From positions 2,673,985-2,737,984 of the forward strand of contig NC_088776.1 of the NCBI RefSeq assembly GCF_954871325.1: a DNA stretch of 64,000 bases, written 5' to 3'. This stretch comes from Gordionus sp. m RMFG-2023. Lineage: Eukaryota; Nematomorpha; Gordioida; Chordodea; Parachordodidae. The first letter of the stretch is position 1, and each line of letters begins with the position of its first letter. The position numbers and the translations under genes were made by a program. The notes under the pieces were generated by a model. That model worked only from the letters and a program-made list of their open reading frames with translations, was not told the origin of the DNA and did not search any database. Below are positions 1-11,765 of this stretch, one piece after another.

Positions 1-2821
1 TTAACTCTAGTTATTTATTTTTAATTATATAGTCTTTGTCTAACCTTTCAAATATATGATTCTGGTGGTAATATAGGGTTATTTCCGATATAGTGGTTCT
101 TTTTTTAAAAAAAATTTTCTATAGGGATTATATTCTTGGAGTTATTTTCCTGTAAAATATTTTTCCATTTTATTCTTTGTCTGTGCTATTTTTTCTAAAA
201 TTGAGCTTTTGAAATTCGAAAAATCTGATTTGATAATATTTTAGTACTATTTACCCTTATAAATTTCAACAATTTTGGCTATGAACCTTTTATGATTTTT
301 TAATTAATATGAAGAACATTTATATAAAAAAAAAATTAATATAAATTAAAGGTAGTTTAAAAATTTTGACCGCAAAAATTTTTGAGATTTTTTTAAATTA
401 AAAATTTCCCTCAATATATAATTTAAAATTGAAAGATTTCATAAAAAAACATGGATTCCCAATCTTAATGCGACTATATAAAATTATAGAATTGTGATAA
501 AATTTGTTAATTATTTTAAAGATTAAAAATATTTACCCGCTCTGCACCTATACTCATTATTTCTACCTATATCTTAAATATTTTTTTAATAAAAATAAAA
601 AAAAATTATTTGCAATAATGAAAATAAATTAATAAAATTTATTAAAATCAGCCTGATAATTACCTGTACAATCTAAACCTTTATAAAACGATATTACACT
701 TTTAAAATTTTATATTAATAAGTTATGTTTATTTATATAAAATCTAATTTTTTATTAGAGCAAAATCTCTTCCGCGGGAGTATTAAGTAATAAACAGACT
801 AAACTAGTGCACCAAGTCTTGACTTGATAGCGAGTTACGGTAAGATTGGACAAAATATTAATATCTTATAATTTGTAATCTAAGTATATCTATATATAAC
901 AAACTCTTGCCCAACCCAGACCTCATATCTTATATTATAATATTAGGTAGCATTTAAAGATAAGCTTACACCATAAAATTCGGAAAATAAACAAATAAAG
1001 GTAAAATAACTTTAGCTGAGAAAAAAAATTTGCAATAATGACAACATGATTATAAAAATACAATGCTTTAAAAAATAAATAAATTATATTTTAAAAAAAA
1101 TTTACTCAGGTACAAATCTATGGGTTTTAAAATTTTAAATATTAAATAAGAGTTTAGAAATACAAGTTATATATAAAAGATTGATGTTTCTCATTATATT
1201 ATATATATATATAAAATTACAATTGTTAGAACTAGTAGGAACTGTTTTTAACATTATATAAATGAAAATAAATATATATATATTATATATATAGAAAGGC
1301 TATCCATATAAATAAAACATAATATAATACATATACTGACAATACTCGAAATTAATAAACCAAAGAAATTATAATTAGAAAGAAAAATAAATATAAGTAT
1401 AAATTTAAAAATATTTGGTTTATCTTACCTAAGGAATATGAATTTAATATTTAATAATAAAAATTTGATAAGATAAAAAAAATAAAAGTCTAATAAAGAA
1501 ATTTATAAACTCTAAGTGTTTTAAAATGGAAGTTAGTTATGTCTAAAATACATTATTTCTTTTTCCCCATCTTAGCATGAATAATTGTAACTTATTTTAT
1601 TAATCACAATAATCATTTCGCAAGAAATCGGTTTAATTGCATATATTATGGTTATTTTTTTTAAAAAAATTAAAAATATCAGGGTGAAGCTTACATAGAC
1701 ATATCCTCCTAATATTGTTAATTACAAATTCTTCTAAAATAGAAAAATTTAAATAAATAGATTGGTTTAATATCGAATATAAAATTTTTTAAGATAAAAA
1801 ATTATAAGTAGACTACGATTTAAATTAAATTAATCATCCCCAAATTTAAATTATCTTTAACAATGAAATAGGTAAGATCTAGGTCTAGTCTTACAATTTA
1901 AAAAAAAATGTTATATAAAGCCTTTTGAATACATATGATGTATATATAGATATAATTTTTTCTTTAAGAATTACCAGGGCAGTTCAAAGAGGCTATTATA
2001 AAGAGTCAATTTTAGAAATATTTAAATTATTATATGTTATGCAATATAAAATACCATTTTGTTTAATTTAAGTTGGGTCATTTTTAAAAATTTATATATC
2101 ACTTCACAATTATTGGTTTTACATTTTTTGAAAACCTACCATCAATCTATTCACAAAGAGGCATCGATCTATTACTCGTTCAGTGGGTTGATCTTCAACT
2201 TCCCAACGAGATACCATCCATAATAATTGAAAAATTTCAATTATATAATAATAAAAGGGATTATTAATGATTTAAAGCTTTGCCTTATCTAGCATTTATC
2301 ATGAAGGGAATTAAAAATTTATTTTGCGGTCATTCCCGAATTCTTATTATTTTTTTGTAGCCCTAGAATACCTCGGAAAAAAATTTTTTTTTGATTTTCC
2401 TATGATTTTTTTTTTACATTTTTAAAAATATAATATCTTTTATATAAAATTCGATAAAGTTGAACAAACATTTGGAAATACTTATTCTAAAATTTGTGCC
2501 AGTTTTTTGTTTTTTTTATATTAGTGCCTAAGTACTTTAAACATTCTTAAATCTATACCATTAAGTAGTAAACATTTTATTGCTTTGATCCTCTTGGGTA
2601 GGGAGGAGAAAAAATTGACATCCTGCCAGAGCGAATTATAAGCCAAATAAATACTATGATATATAAGGCCTTAATAATGAAATCAGTTAAACCTTCTGGA
2701 AGTATTAACTCTGAAACTTATATCAAATCAATATTTGTGTGTATTAAGAATATTTTATTGCTTCAACATGTTTGTTAGATGGTTTAAAAACATATTATTG
2801 GCAAAATAAAAATAAAAAAAT

Positions 2822-2990
2822 CAGATACTTGCAAAGGTACCATTTGCAATGGTCGGATCGGATATTTTTATTTAAAAATATATTACATTTATTATTAATT
2901 TTTATAGCTAATAATGGCGATTCAAATTATCCGGTTTTAAAATATACGACCCGGACCAGTCCGGGATATATTTTAGGCCTACTTCTACAA
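2822..2990. mobile_element. hAT-like MITE, CAGAGACCTGC family, degraded
   Basis: A short insertion in copy A that copy B lacks. It begins CAGATACTTGC, and its body (TGCAAAGGTACC, then TTTTATAGCTAATAATGG) matches the reverse complement of the better preserved element at 27712-27928. The right terminus is eroded, and I could not fix its target duplication. Confidence 0.6.
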
Positions 2991-3204
2991 AATAAAAATT
3001 AAATGTATGTTTCGTATTGATATTTCATAAATTTTATAGGACTGATTTTTTTATATTAGAAAATGAAATATTTGAAATGATTTATCTATAAAAATAGAAA
3101 ATTAACTTAAATAAATTTTTATAGGGTGGTACAATCCCCCTCCCTTCTTCTCTAATGACTTGAAGTTATCTCATTAAGATAGTTACACTGACTATATCTC
3201 CTAA

Positions 3205-3489
3205 ACTATAGATATTTTAAAAGAGATTGATCACACAAACACCAAAAGTAGTATTATCCGCAATGCTTTAATATATGAACGTCTTCAACCTTCTAACCAA
3301 AAAATAATAATAAACAGACTACAACAATCGAGGACAGAAAGAAAAATGCATAGACGTATTTGTTTATTAAACAAAATTTTCCATCAAAACAACTCAAAAT
3401 ATGGAGATATCAAAAAATACTCCACCCTTAGTAATGTTATTTTGGCTAAATTCCGAATCATTCGGGCTGTTAAGAATATTCAATTCTAA
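3205..3489 (+). other. Unassigned open frame of 94 codons, no ATG start
   Basis: An uninterrupted frame from the stop at 3202 to the stop at 3487, beginning TIDILKEIDHTNTKSS and ending RIIRAVKNIQF. It is rich in Arg, Lys, Gln and Asn and reads like protein, but I do not recognise it. It has no upstream ATG, so it would be an internal exon or a piece of an inserted element. It lies in a segment of copy A that the other copies lack. An open frame this long is expected about once by chance in a window of this size and composition, so coding status is uncertain. Confidence 0.25.
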
Positions 3490-4425
3490 GGTCATACCAT
3501 CCTAAAATATGAGAATTTACTTAAATAGAATATATAATGTTAAATTTATTTACCTTTATTGTAGAGTCTATCTAAGTTTTTACATAAAAGAATATTCAAT
3601 TTTAACATTATAGGGATGATGATACTATTCTTTGAGCTTTAATCTTTTGGCAGTTTAAATCGTCATTTATTAAGGTTTTAAATTAAAGGCTTTTAGAGAA
3701 GGATGGTAAATTTAAAGGGTATTAAATAAGATGTATACTCTTCAAAAATTCATTTTGTTTCAGAAAGTATAATTCTAGGATGCAAAAATATAACATGGCT
3801 TGATATTGAAGGCCCCATCCCCTTCCCAAAAAAATTATTATTAGCAAAATATATTTAATTAAATGAAGACTTCGCAGCACATTTAGAGGTCATCTCATGT
3901 ACAATCAAATCTATTCATTTTGTATTATACATTGATATATATATATGTATAAAAATTACAATCCGAATGTCCACGAATAGTCAGAAAAATAGTGATAATT
4001 ATTAACAAGAAATAATTAAATAGCATATTAAGTTTTAATTTATCTGTAAAATATAAAAAAAAAGCAAAAAAATTAAATTTAATTGTTTTAATAAATTTAT
4101 AAATAGCCGTCTTTAATGTACCACTTGTTTTTTTTATCGCATAATTTTTAAATCCAACCTTAAACTTTTATTTCTTAACTTCTTATTTTTGTTATCATAA
4201 AATTTTGAATTGAACTTTGAACTTGTACTTCTTTAATTTCTTGTAATGGTTAAACCTATTTACTTTCTTACCTTATTTGAATCGTAATTATTAACTTATC
4301 AATATTTATGAATCAATTGCGCATTTTAATCTTCGTTTTTTCATAAATTTATATGGAGAAGTCCATATAATCTAGTAATCTTTGCACTAATATCATTTAT
4401 AGTAAATTAAACAAAAGTATATATA

Positions 4426-5330
4426 TAAAGAGGTGCGAGGTCGTCTTTAGGAGGGAAAAAAAACCTAATTGTATTGTGAGAAGATAACGAATTAATAAAA
4501 TAAACATAATTAGCTTTAAGAAAGGCTATTACGATCCTCTGCCTGAAGTACAAGCCTATACGCCCCCCCTTATAGATTTTTTTCGGATTTGGCCGCCGAC
4601 GTCTTTAAATTTTTTTTGTCCAAATCCCCATATGTGGTTGAAGTAGATCAAATGATTGGTACGAAAATATGAAATTGGAAGAATCAGCGCTGTATTTTGA
4701 GATCTTAAGATTTTGCGCCCTGTTTCAAACAGAGCGTCTTGTTTTAAATTAGAAAGGGAGTCTCTGTACAAACAAGATAAATTTCGTATTATGGAATTAG
4801 TGTGATTCCATCAGGACCCTTATCATAGGGAAAGAGATCAGGCTCTAATAAAAAGTAGGAATACCAGATGACCTAGGTGCAAAACATATGATTTGATTAC
4901 ACCTCGAGGAAACGTTTCCTGTTATTTGGATTGTCCAAAAAACTTTTATAGCAATTCCTATTGTAGGCCGATTAATTTAATACTTTTCAAATCTTAAATT
5001 AATTAGAAACTACCTGAGATCCAACCTGAATAAGAATTGGCATTGTTTTCTAACCTTACTTTTAATAAAAAATAAAATAATATTATACTACTGCTGTAAT
5101 TGTGTATTTTTATGAAGATTTCAAGGTTAGTAGGCAAAATTGAAAAAAAAAAGATCACGGGGAGAGAGAAAGGGTTTTTTTTCTTTCTTCTTCCTCTTTC
5201 TCAATTTTTTAATAAATATTTGTCCGTCAGAATTGAATAAATTTTTTTTCTCAAAATAATCCTTTCGGAGTATTATAATCCATGTTAAACTTTTACAAAG
5301 TGTCATTTTCCCGAATTAGCCATTCAGATA
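4426..5330 (+). repeat. Junction between units A and B, mirrored between D and C
   Basis: No gene seen. The segment 4440-5060 matches, in reverse, about 38216-38689 (shared blocks include AACGAATTAATAAAA near 4487 and TTGGATTGTCCAAAA near 4925). The segment 5250-5330 matches about 36020-36080. Because the junction itself is mirrored, the A-B pair must have been copied as a block. A C7 tract at 4563-4569 corresponds to the G17 tract at 38536. Confidence 0.65.
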
Positions 5331-8105
5331 TTGTTAAAAGAATTCAAAAGATGCAATAAGATAATATTTTTAAAATTTTTTAATTAAAAAAAAAATTATA
5401 ACAAGGTGGATTTAACCCCTTAACATGTTTCAACGATTCATTTTAACCCTTAACTACATAATTATAATTGAGAATTTTAACACTAACCCCATAACACGGA
5501 AAAATTTTGAATAAGTGTTGCCCATTCGTAAATATATATTGGAACAAGTATTCAGCCAACTTAGTTAAAATTATTTCTTACTTATAGTTAGGTAATTACT
5601 ATATTATTAGCCGATTGCGCCTATTTTAACCAGAGTTGTACATTTGCTCAAAATAAAAAGATCTTGATCGTAAAATTTGAAGATCTTTTATTTTTTAAAA
5701 ATTTTGTGTAACGATCTTCATGATATTTATTTTTTTACCCCTTTATTAAAAGCCCAGAACATTTGCTCAAAATATGTTTTTCAATTTTAATATAATATTT
5801 CTTTTATGTTTTATACCTCTCCTCCTGCCTTGATGAAAATTGAAAAACATCTGGGCTTTTAATAAAGGGTTAAAAAAATAAATATCATGAAGATCTTTGA
5901 AGATCGTTACACAAAATTTTTTATACCTCTCCTCCTGCCTTGATGAAAATTGAAAAAAAAAAATAAAAGATCTTCAAATTTTACGATCTTCAAAGATCTT
6001 GCTCAAATTTTTGAGCTAGATCTCGCTTAAAAATCTTCAAAGAAGATCTTTTGTACAACTCTGTACCTAAAAATTATCTACACCGAGTTGTTAGCCGAAA
6101 AATATCCCTTTTTTCTTTGGATTATTCGTAAAGTAGCTAAAAATTGAAAGAAATTAATATATAAATTAAAACGCCTTAATGTTAACGAATTTTCTTCGGC
6201 ATTTAGCCATTACCTATATTTCTTACTCAAATTTAACAAATTATTATATAATATAATTGAATAATTATTATATGGATTGAGAAAACTATAGTAATGAGTA
6301 TAAACCATATTAATGACATCAAGCACTTTAAAATTCATGAAATTAAAAATTATTATTATTTTATGTGAGTTAGTTCTTTTAATCCATTTAAATTTTTGGG
6401 ATTAACTGCACATTAGATTTAATATTATTAGTATTATGAATCAATATTAGATATTTTTACTTCGTTTATTCAATAGCTTCCCAAAAATATCCTAATCCAT
6501 ATTTTTTTTGCAATGTTTATTGCCTTTTTTTTTATTCAATGGTTTTTTTTTTTATTCAATGGTTTTTTTTTTACTATACTAATGTTTTTTAGTGGAGGGA
6601 ACTCACATTTTAACTCTTATATAAATTTATTTTGTTTTCGTTCTTTATTTGAGTAAAAATCAAATAAAAGTTGTCAAGTTTATATTTTTATTAAAAAATG
6701 TGTACTATATTACCTTTATTTTCTACTACATTAACTTTTATAGATAATAATTTTAACCATTTAAATCTTCTAAATATTTAAATATATAATATGATTGAAA
6801 TATCTATATGATTAAAATACAATTTTAAAAATTAGGGTTTAGATTATATACCAACTCGCGAAATAACCTCTTAAACGTTAAATTAAGATGTTCAATTATA
6901 CTTTTCATTGAATTGTAAGCTAAATTAATGATTTTATTTAAATTCCTTTATAACCGTAAAAAATAAAAGAAAGCCCAAACTTAATGATTATATAATTTGA
7001 TGCATTAATCACAAATATTTTTATTTAATTTTAACCATAATCACATTTGTTTGTTGATCTTTTTAAGATAAATGATAATATATTTTTATAAAATAAGTAT
7101 ATAGTTGTTTAAAAGAATTATGAGTTTTCATAGTTTGCCCATTGGTAAAGTTTTTTTCTTCTCTTGATTAATTATTTTTGGCACTAATATAAATCAAAAA
7201 TTAATAAATTTAGTAGTATTAACATATAATCATTTATTCTATCTTTAAATGAGTTTAGTAAATTTTCAAGAATATTCGTGATATTATAGGACCCATTGCT
7301 TATTAAAATTAAAACTCTTACAAAGAAAATTCTATTATTTAAATTTTAATCAATGACAATATAAATAACAATTATTTTATATAAATTAAATGTTTTACCT
7401 GAAAACCCATGTTTTCTAATGGTAGCGCCTAAATTTTTCAATAATATTAAAATTTAGCAAATTAAATAAAAAAATTTTAAAGCTAAAATTGCTACGAGTA
7501 TAATATGAGTTAAATATTTTGTTATCATATTTATTGTATATTTAAAAAACTATAATATTGTTTTGCAATTCGTTATTATCAGTGAAGGATAAAATACACA
7601 ATACACATTATACATGTGGCGCTAATAATATGGTATCATAAAAATATTTTTTAAAAAAGCCTCTGCATACCTTGTTTGTTATTATGATGCATAGTTGTTT
7701 CTACAATCAGATTTCAATATAATATATTTACAAGAGATAAATATCAAAAACGGGTAAGAAAATAATGGAAAATAATTATAAATGAGAAAAATACCTATTT
7801 AGAAAAATTAAAAAAAAAGTGGTAGGATAGAAATAAGTCTAGTGTGTTGAAAAATGACAATTATTCAATATAATTCAAATTATGAAATAAAATTTAATTA
7901 GTAAATTTACGAAACTAGGTCTCAAAATAATATCATATTTATATATTAATTATATATTACTTTACTTTATATTTTGAATTAAATAGATACTATATACCAT
8001 TTATGGCAGAGGGCTCTATATTAGATGTGTCTTATGAAATGATTAGAAAAAAAGAATTGATTATATCTCGAAAAAAAAAATTGAATAAAATAATAGATTG
8101 TAAAA
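5331..8105 (+). repeat. Long repeat unit, copy B, outer part
   Basis: AT-rich and non-coding. It aligns in reverse with D (about 34300-36020) and, for 6900-8105, with C (about 50430-51530). The run 5605-6690 is absent from D and is therefore an insertion block; the hairpin element at 5631-6063 is part of it. The rest of that block (6064-6690) has no recognisable feature. Confidence 0.65.
5631..6063. mobile_element. Foldback MITE with CAGAGTTGTACA termini
   Basis: The ends CAGAGTTGTACA (5631) and TGTACAACTCTG (ending 6063) are exact inverted repeats. Inside, long complementary stretches (AAGATCTT-rich blocks, and TTTATTAAAAGCCCAG against CTGGGCTTTTAATAAA) would fold into a near-continuous hairpin. 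A block containing CCTCTCCTCCTGCCTTG is repeated directly at about 5816 and 5928. The termini resemble hAT ends, but no clear 8-bp target duplication was found. Confidence 0.65.
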
Positions 8106-8483
8106 TAATCAAATTACTTGACGATTAACGTGAAAATCATTTCTGTCTCTTTGGCCCATCATTCATTAGATGTGTAGGATCAAAATTACAAACAATACCT
8201 CTCATAGTTTTCTTACACATTACACATACCCTCAAACTATTATGATTTTCAAACATAGACATACTATCAATTACATTCCATAACAGATCCACAAAATTAT
8301 ACCTACAGATATACATTATCATCCTTATATAAAAATAGAATAAATTTTGTTCCATATTAAAACTGGTGGAACCAAATTTTTCAACTGATCCCAATTGAAG
8401 CTTTAGACAACTTTTATAACGTGCTAGACAAGATAAGATATCAAGAATTTCAACATACATGCAATGAAATTATCATTGATTTT

Positions 8484-8833
8484 TCAGTTTCTTGAAATAA
8501 CCTATAAATGAATATGTAATAAAATATGATGCTGCCAAGAAAATAGTTAATAATCAACAACAATAGTATTTTGTAATTTAACATTATCACAATTTCATCC
8601 TTGGATTATTAAAAAGACAATTCAGATAAATACAGAAAATATTGACATTGTACTCATATCCCACATTGAATATTGTCTTTCATTATGAAATCAGTTTCTT
8701 GAAAGAACCTATAAATGAATATGAAATAAAATATGATGAGGTCAAGAAAACACTTAATAATCAACAATAGTATCTTATAATTTAATATTACCACAATTTC
8801 ATCCTTATAAGACATTTCAGATAAATACAAAAT
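8484..8833 (+). repeat. Two tandem 5' monomers of the RLE-type LINE
   Basis: A unit beginning CAGTTTCTTGAAA at 8484 recurs at about 8691, a period near 207 bp. Both carry ACCTATAAATGAATATG, TAATCAACAA and ACAATTTCATCCTT in order. The second copy runs straight into the first coding frame at 8834. Tandem 5' monomers often act as LINE promoters; that role is inference here. Confidence 0.7.
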
Positions 8834-9163
8834 ATGTTTAAATACACAACATGTTCTGTCTGTTCTAAAAACATTTCTGTTACCAAAAATGGAAAAATAA
8901 CGACCCATGGCCCCAGAAAAAATAGATGTCCTCTCTCAGGTGTCTCACTACCAGTAGCCCAAATAGACCTCCCTTCATACAGCTACCCTGCTTTAAATAA
9001 TGATATTCAACCTGTTTTTGATGCACTCTCCCAACCTCTGAAATGCTCTACCAATAATTCTCCAATCCCAGTATGGATAAATGATCTTTTATATAACACA
9101 CTACCCTTGATTCTAGGATTCCTCGGGGAGTCAGAACATTCACAGCCAATAAACTTAATATGA
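8834..9163 (+). pseudogene. LINE N-terminal zinc-finger segment
   Basis: A 109-codon frame starting at ATG 8834. Near its N-terminus is CSVCSKNISVTKNGKITTHG followed by PRKNRCPLSG, a C-x2-C...H...C arrangement that may bind zinc and nucleic acid. N-terminal fingers of this kind are usual in RLE-type LINEs, where they contact the target DNA. The remainder is Pro/Ser/Asn-rich and low in recognisable features. The frame closes at 9161 and the RT domain resumes in other frames about 340 bp later, so the original polyprotein is broken. Confidence 0.6.
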
Positions 9164-9502
9164 CTATTCAATGACTCAATAATAATATCACAAATGCTGA
9201 CAACTGGAAAAAATTCTTTGACTTTTGTTTTGCCCACTTGAAGGCTCCATCGACAAAATTGAACTTAACAAAACAAATTAAGTGTCAATTAAACAACCCA
9301 GTCCCTAACAGCAATGCCTCTTGCTCTTCAAGACCTAACTATAATCATAACATCCCAAATTTAAAGGCTAAACTTACCAACCGTAAAAATAACGCATGTA
9401 ATATTAAAGCAGCTCTAAATTGATAAGTGTCCGAAAACACCATATCCCCTGACAATTTGGACACTATACTCTTATTACATTCTATACATCCCCAAGATTT
9501 TA

Positions 9503-10423
9503 ATGAATTACCACTACCACCTCTATCCACCTACTCCTCCTTTAACCGTCATAGAAGTTACTAAGGCAATAGTCTCCTTCAGAAAAGACTCCTCAGGAGT
9601 ACTTGACGGTTTTAGAGCTATATACCTTCAGGACCTCACCAAATCAACAACCGCCAACATTGAACTTATACAGAACATAACAACTCTACTTAATCATATT
9701 TAAACAACAACATACATTCTACAGTACTCTTATTCACGGTGCATGCTTAATAGCCTCAAACAAAAAAGATGACGGCATACGCCCAATCACCGTCGGCTCT
9801 ATTTTCCGTCGAATTATATCTAAAATTATTTGTACCCGCAAAACAAGCTCACCGAGCGATTAGTTCCCAATCAGCTTGGCTTCAACATACCTTCCGGTTG
9901 TGAAGCGGCCTCCCACGCCACACTATCCAACTTCACTCCACTAAAAACTGCATACTAAAAGTGGATTATAAAAACGCCTTTAACTCTCTAAAACGAGAAC
10001 ACTTTCTCCCCATTTTCTGCGACGCTTTTCTAGAATATTCTCCATATTTTTTTGCCTCTTATATTCATCCTACCTTAAATTCAACAATACAATAATTAAA
10101 TCAAGGCAAGGCCTTCAACAGGGTCTCTTGGACCCGCCTTTTTTTGCCTAGGTATCCAGTCGATCATTGAATCGATAAATCGTGAGACAAATTTGACCCT
10201 CAATGTTTGGTATTTGGATGATGTAACCCTTGCTGGTCCATATGATGAACTCCTAAAAATAGCGCCTATAATAAATATTCTAACCAATATTACAGGGTTG
10301 TCTTTTAAAAACAACAAATGCGAATTTTATTCACCAAATGAAACCTTTATCGCTCCTCATAACTTCACATCCATTAACCTATCCGGGTTTATACATCTTA
10401 GATCTCCAATAGGCGGCAATTAA
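9503..10423 (+). pseudogene. LINE reverse-transcriptase domain, broken
   Basis: RT motifs appear in the right order but in different frames. SFRKDSSGVLDGFRAIYLQD (near 9580) and DDGIRPITVGSIFRRIISK (near 9770) are the fingers. LGFNIPSGCEAASHA (near 9880) follows. VDYKNAFNSLKRE (near 9962) is motif A with its Asp. GLQQG (near 10110) precedes the palm, and WYLDDVTLAG (near 10207) is the YLDD catalytic box. GLSFKNNKCEF (near 10300) closes the domain. The order and spacing leave little doubt about RT ancestry. At least three frame changes and several stops make it non-functional. Confidence 0.8.
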
Positions 10424-10939
10424 GCAATCGAATATTTCAAAACAAATTTCTCCGTAATTTCCACCTTTTACATAAAATCCTCCAAGTCCTTCCTTCCCAT
10501 CAAGCTTTCTTCCTCTCAAACTTTTTCTTTATCCAAAAAATCCAACACGGCTTCCGCTCTGCCCCACTTTTCTTATTCCCGAAAATTCTCACCTAAATAG
10601 AATCAACAATCAAAGACTCTTTAAAAGGCATCCTTAATATAAAATTCAGCCCTAATTCTTGGATGCAGGCTCCTTCCCCTCGAAATTTGGGAGTCTTGGC
10701 GTAAGATCACTCACGTCACTCGGCCTTGCTGCCTTTTTAGCCTCAGAATCAAGTATCGCTTATTTATTCTATCACTTAACAATAACCCCACTGACATCCA
10801 CCTTCCCCACGCCCTAACAATCAAAGAGAATTCCCTCTCCGCTCCAATCTCCACATCACAAAAGTAACATGACTGGGATCTTCCCTTAATACGCCACTCC
10901 GTTGAATATCTAATAGCGAGTGTTGCTTCTAAGGGATCC

Positions 10940-11680
10940 CCGTCAATCCTTACACATTTATGATCTCCCATTACAGTTGATGAATCCTTAAAAGTTGATC
11001 ATCTCTCTCCCACAACTGCAAGTTCCACAACTTTTACCTTCCCTATCGGGCTATGAATGGTTAGAAGCTTTGCCCACCTAAAACTTAGGACTTCTCTTAA
11101 CAAACGATGAATTACGCATAGCCATAGGTCTCCGTCTTGGTTGTAAAATACTGACCACCACATGTACATTATGTTCCCAACCCGTTGATTGTTTTGGACA
11201 TCCTTCATTGTCGATTCTCTAAAAGTAGACATTCTCGAGGCAGTGCAATTAACGGCCCCATTCTACGCTCAGCTCAAATTCCCTTATACCCTGTGGCCTC
11301 TCAACCGAGAATAATATACGGCCAGATGGGCTGACCTGATTACCTTGGAGTAATGGAACTCCATTAGCATTTAATTGTACTTGCATCGACCGATTTGCTC
11401 CCTCTTTTAATAACAACTCATTCGCGCTAGCTTAAAACTCTAAAATTAATAAATACACTTCCCTAACTAATTGCAATTCTCATACCAATCGTATCCGACA
11501 CAACCGGTTTTTTTGGCAATCATGCCCTAACCTTCAAATCCCTTGGTAAAAAAATTTGCGCCATCACTGGTGACCCACAGGAAGGCTTCTATCTCAGACA
11601 GCGCATATCTATTGATATATGCAGATCTAACTGCATTGCCATCCACAGCTCCCTTTCTTGACCTCCTCCCACCCAACATA
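10940..11680 (+). pseudogene. LINE C-terminal CCHC and RLE-like region, broken
   Basis: The frames read SGYEWLEALPT, then LLLTNDELRIAIGLRLG (near 11094), then CTLCSQPVDCFGHPSL (a C-x2-C-x7-H knuckle near 11165), then RPDGLT and LPWSNGTPLAFNCTCIDRFA (near 11320), and finally KKICAITGDPQEGF and QRISIDICRSNC (near 11550-11635). A CCHC knuckle followed by RPD and a downstream Asp is the layout of RLE endonucleases. The same order of words occurs in the fragment at 20967-21590, which supports the reading. It is interrupted by several stops and frameshifts. Coding similarity stops near 11680. Confidence 0.7.
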
Positions 11681-11765
11681 CAATTTATTATACTAATTTT
11701 TTTTTATTATACAGTTTTTTATATAGATTTTAATTTACAAATAGTTTACATGATATTTTGAATAT

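Larger units (their letters stand above)
1..4425 (+). repeat. Long repeat unit, copy A (partial, forward)
   Basis: This stretch is AT-rich and has no gene-like open frame apart from the small one listed separately. It matches the right-hand part of unit B (about 12960-18630) in the same direction, and units D and C in reverse. Landmarks in order include a conserved block near 762 (TCTCTTCCGCGGGAG), the ACCAGGGCAG block near 1973, a block around 2640-2720 and the TCCACGAATAG block near 3969. It starts at the window edge, so its left part is missing. Compared with B it lacks the segment equivalent to about 14320-15680. Function unknown; non-coding duplicated DNA. Confidence 0.75.
8106..11765 (+). 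mobile_element. Degraded LINE with RLE-type C-terminus, inserted in unit B
   Basis: The block is absent at the matching points of D (near 34270) and C (near 50400), so it entered B after the duplications. Reading rightward it holds a 5' tandem repeat (8484-8833), an N-terminal zinc-finger frame, reverse-transcriptase pieces and a C-terminal CCHC plus RPD motif. The last two suggest the restriction-enzyme-like endonuclease (RLE) used by R2-group LINEs, rather than the APE type of the LINE at 23923. Many stops and frameshifts interrupt it. The portion 8106-8483 has no identified content, and the LINE's true 5' end may lie inside it. Exact clade not determined. Confidence 0.75.

Noticed and set aside
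2772-3002. A 76-codon plus-strand frame
   Set aside because: It spans a degraded MITE and its flank, so it is a chance frame.
8137-8460. A 107-codon minus-strand frame ending with a C-x2-C and C-x5-H pattern
   Set aside because: The cysteine spacing fits no zinc finger I know, and it lies antisense within the LINE insertion block; kept only as unidentified content.
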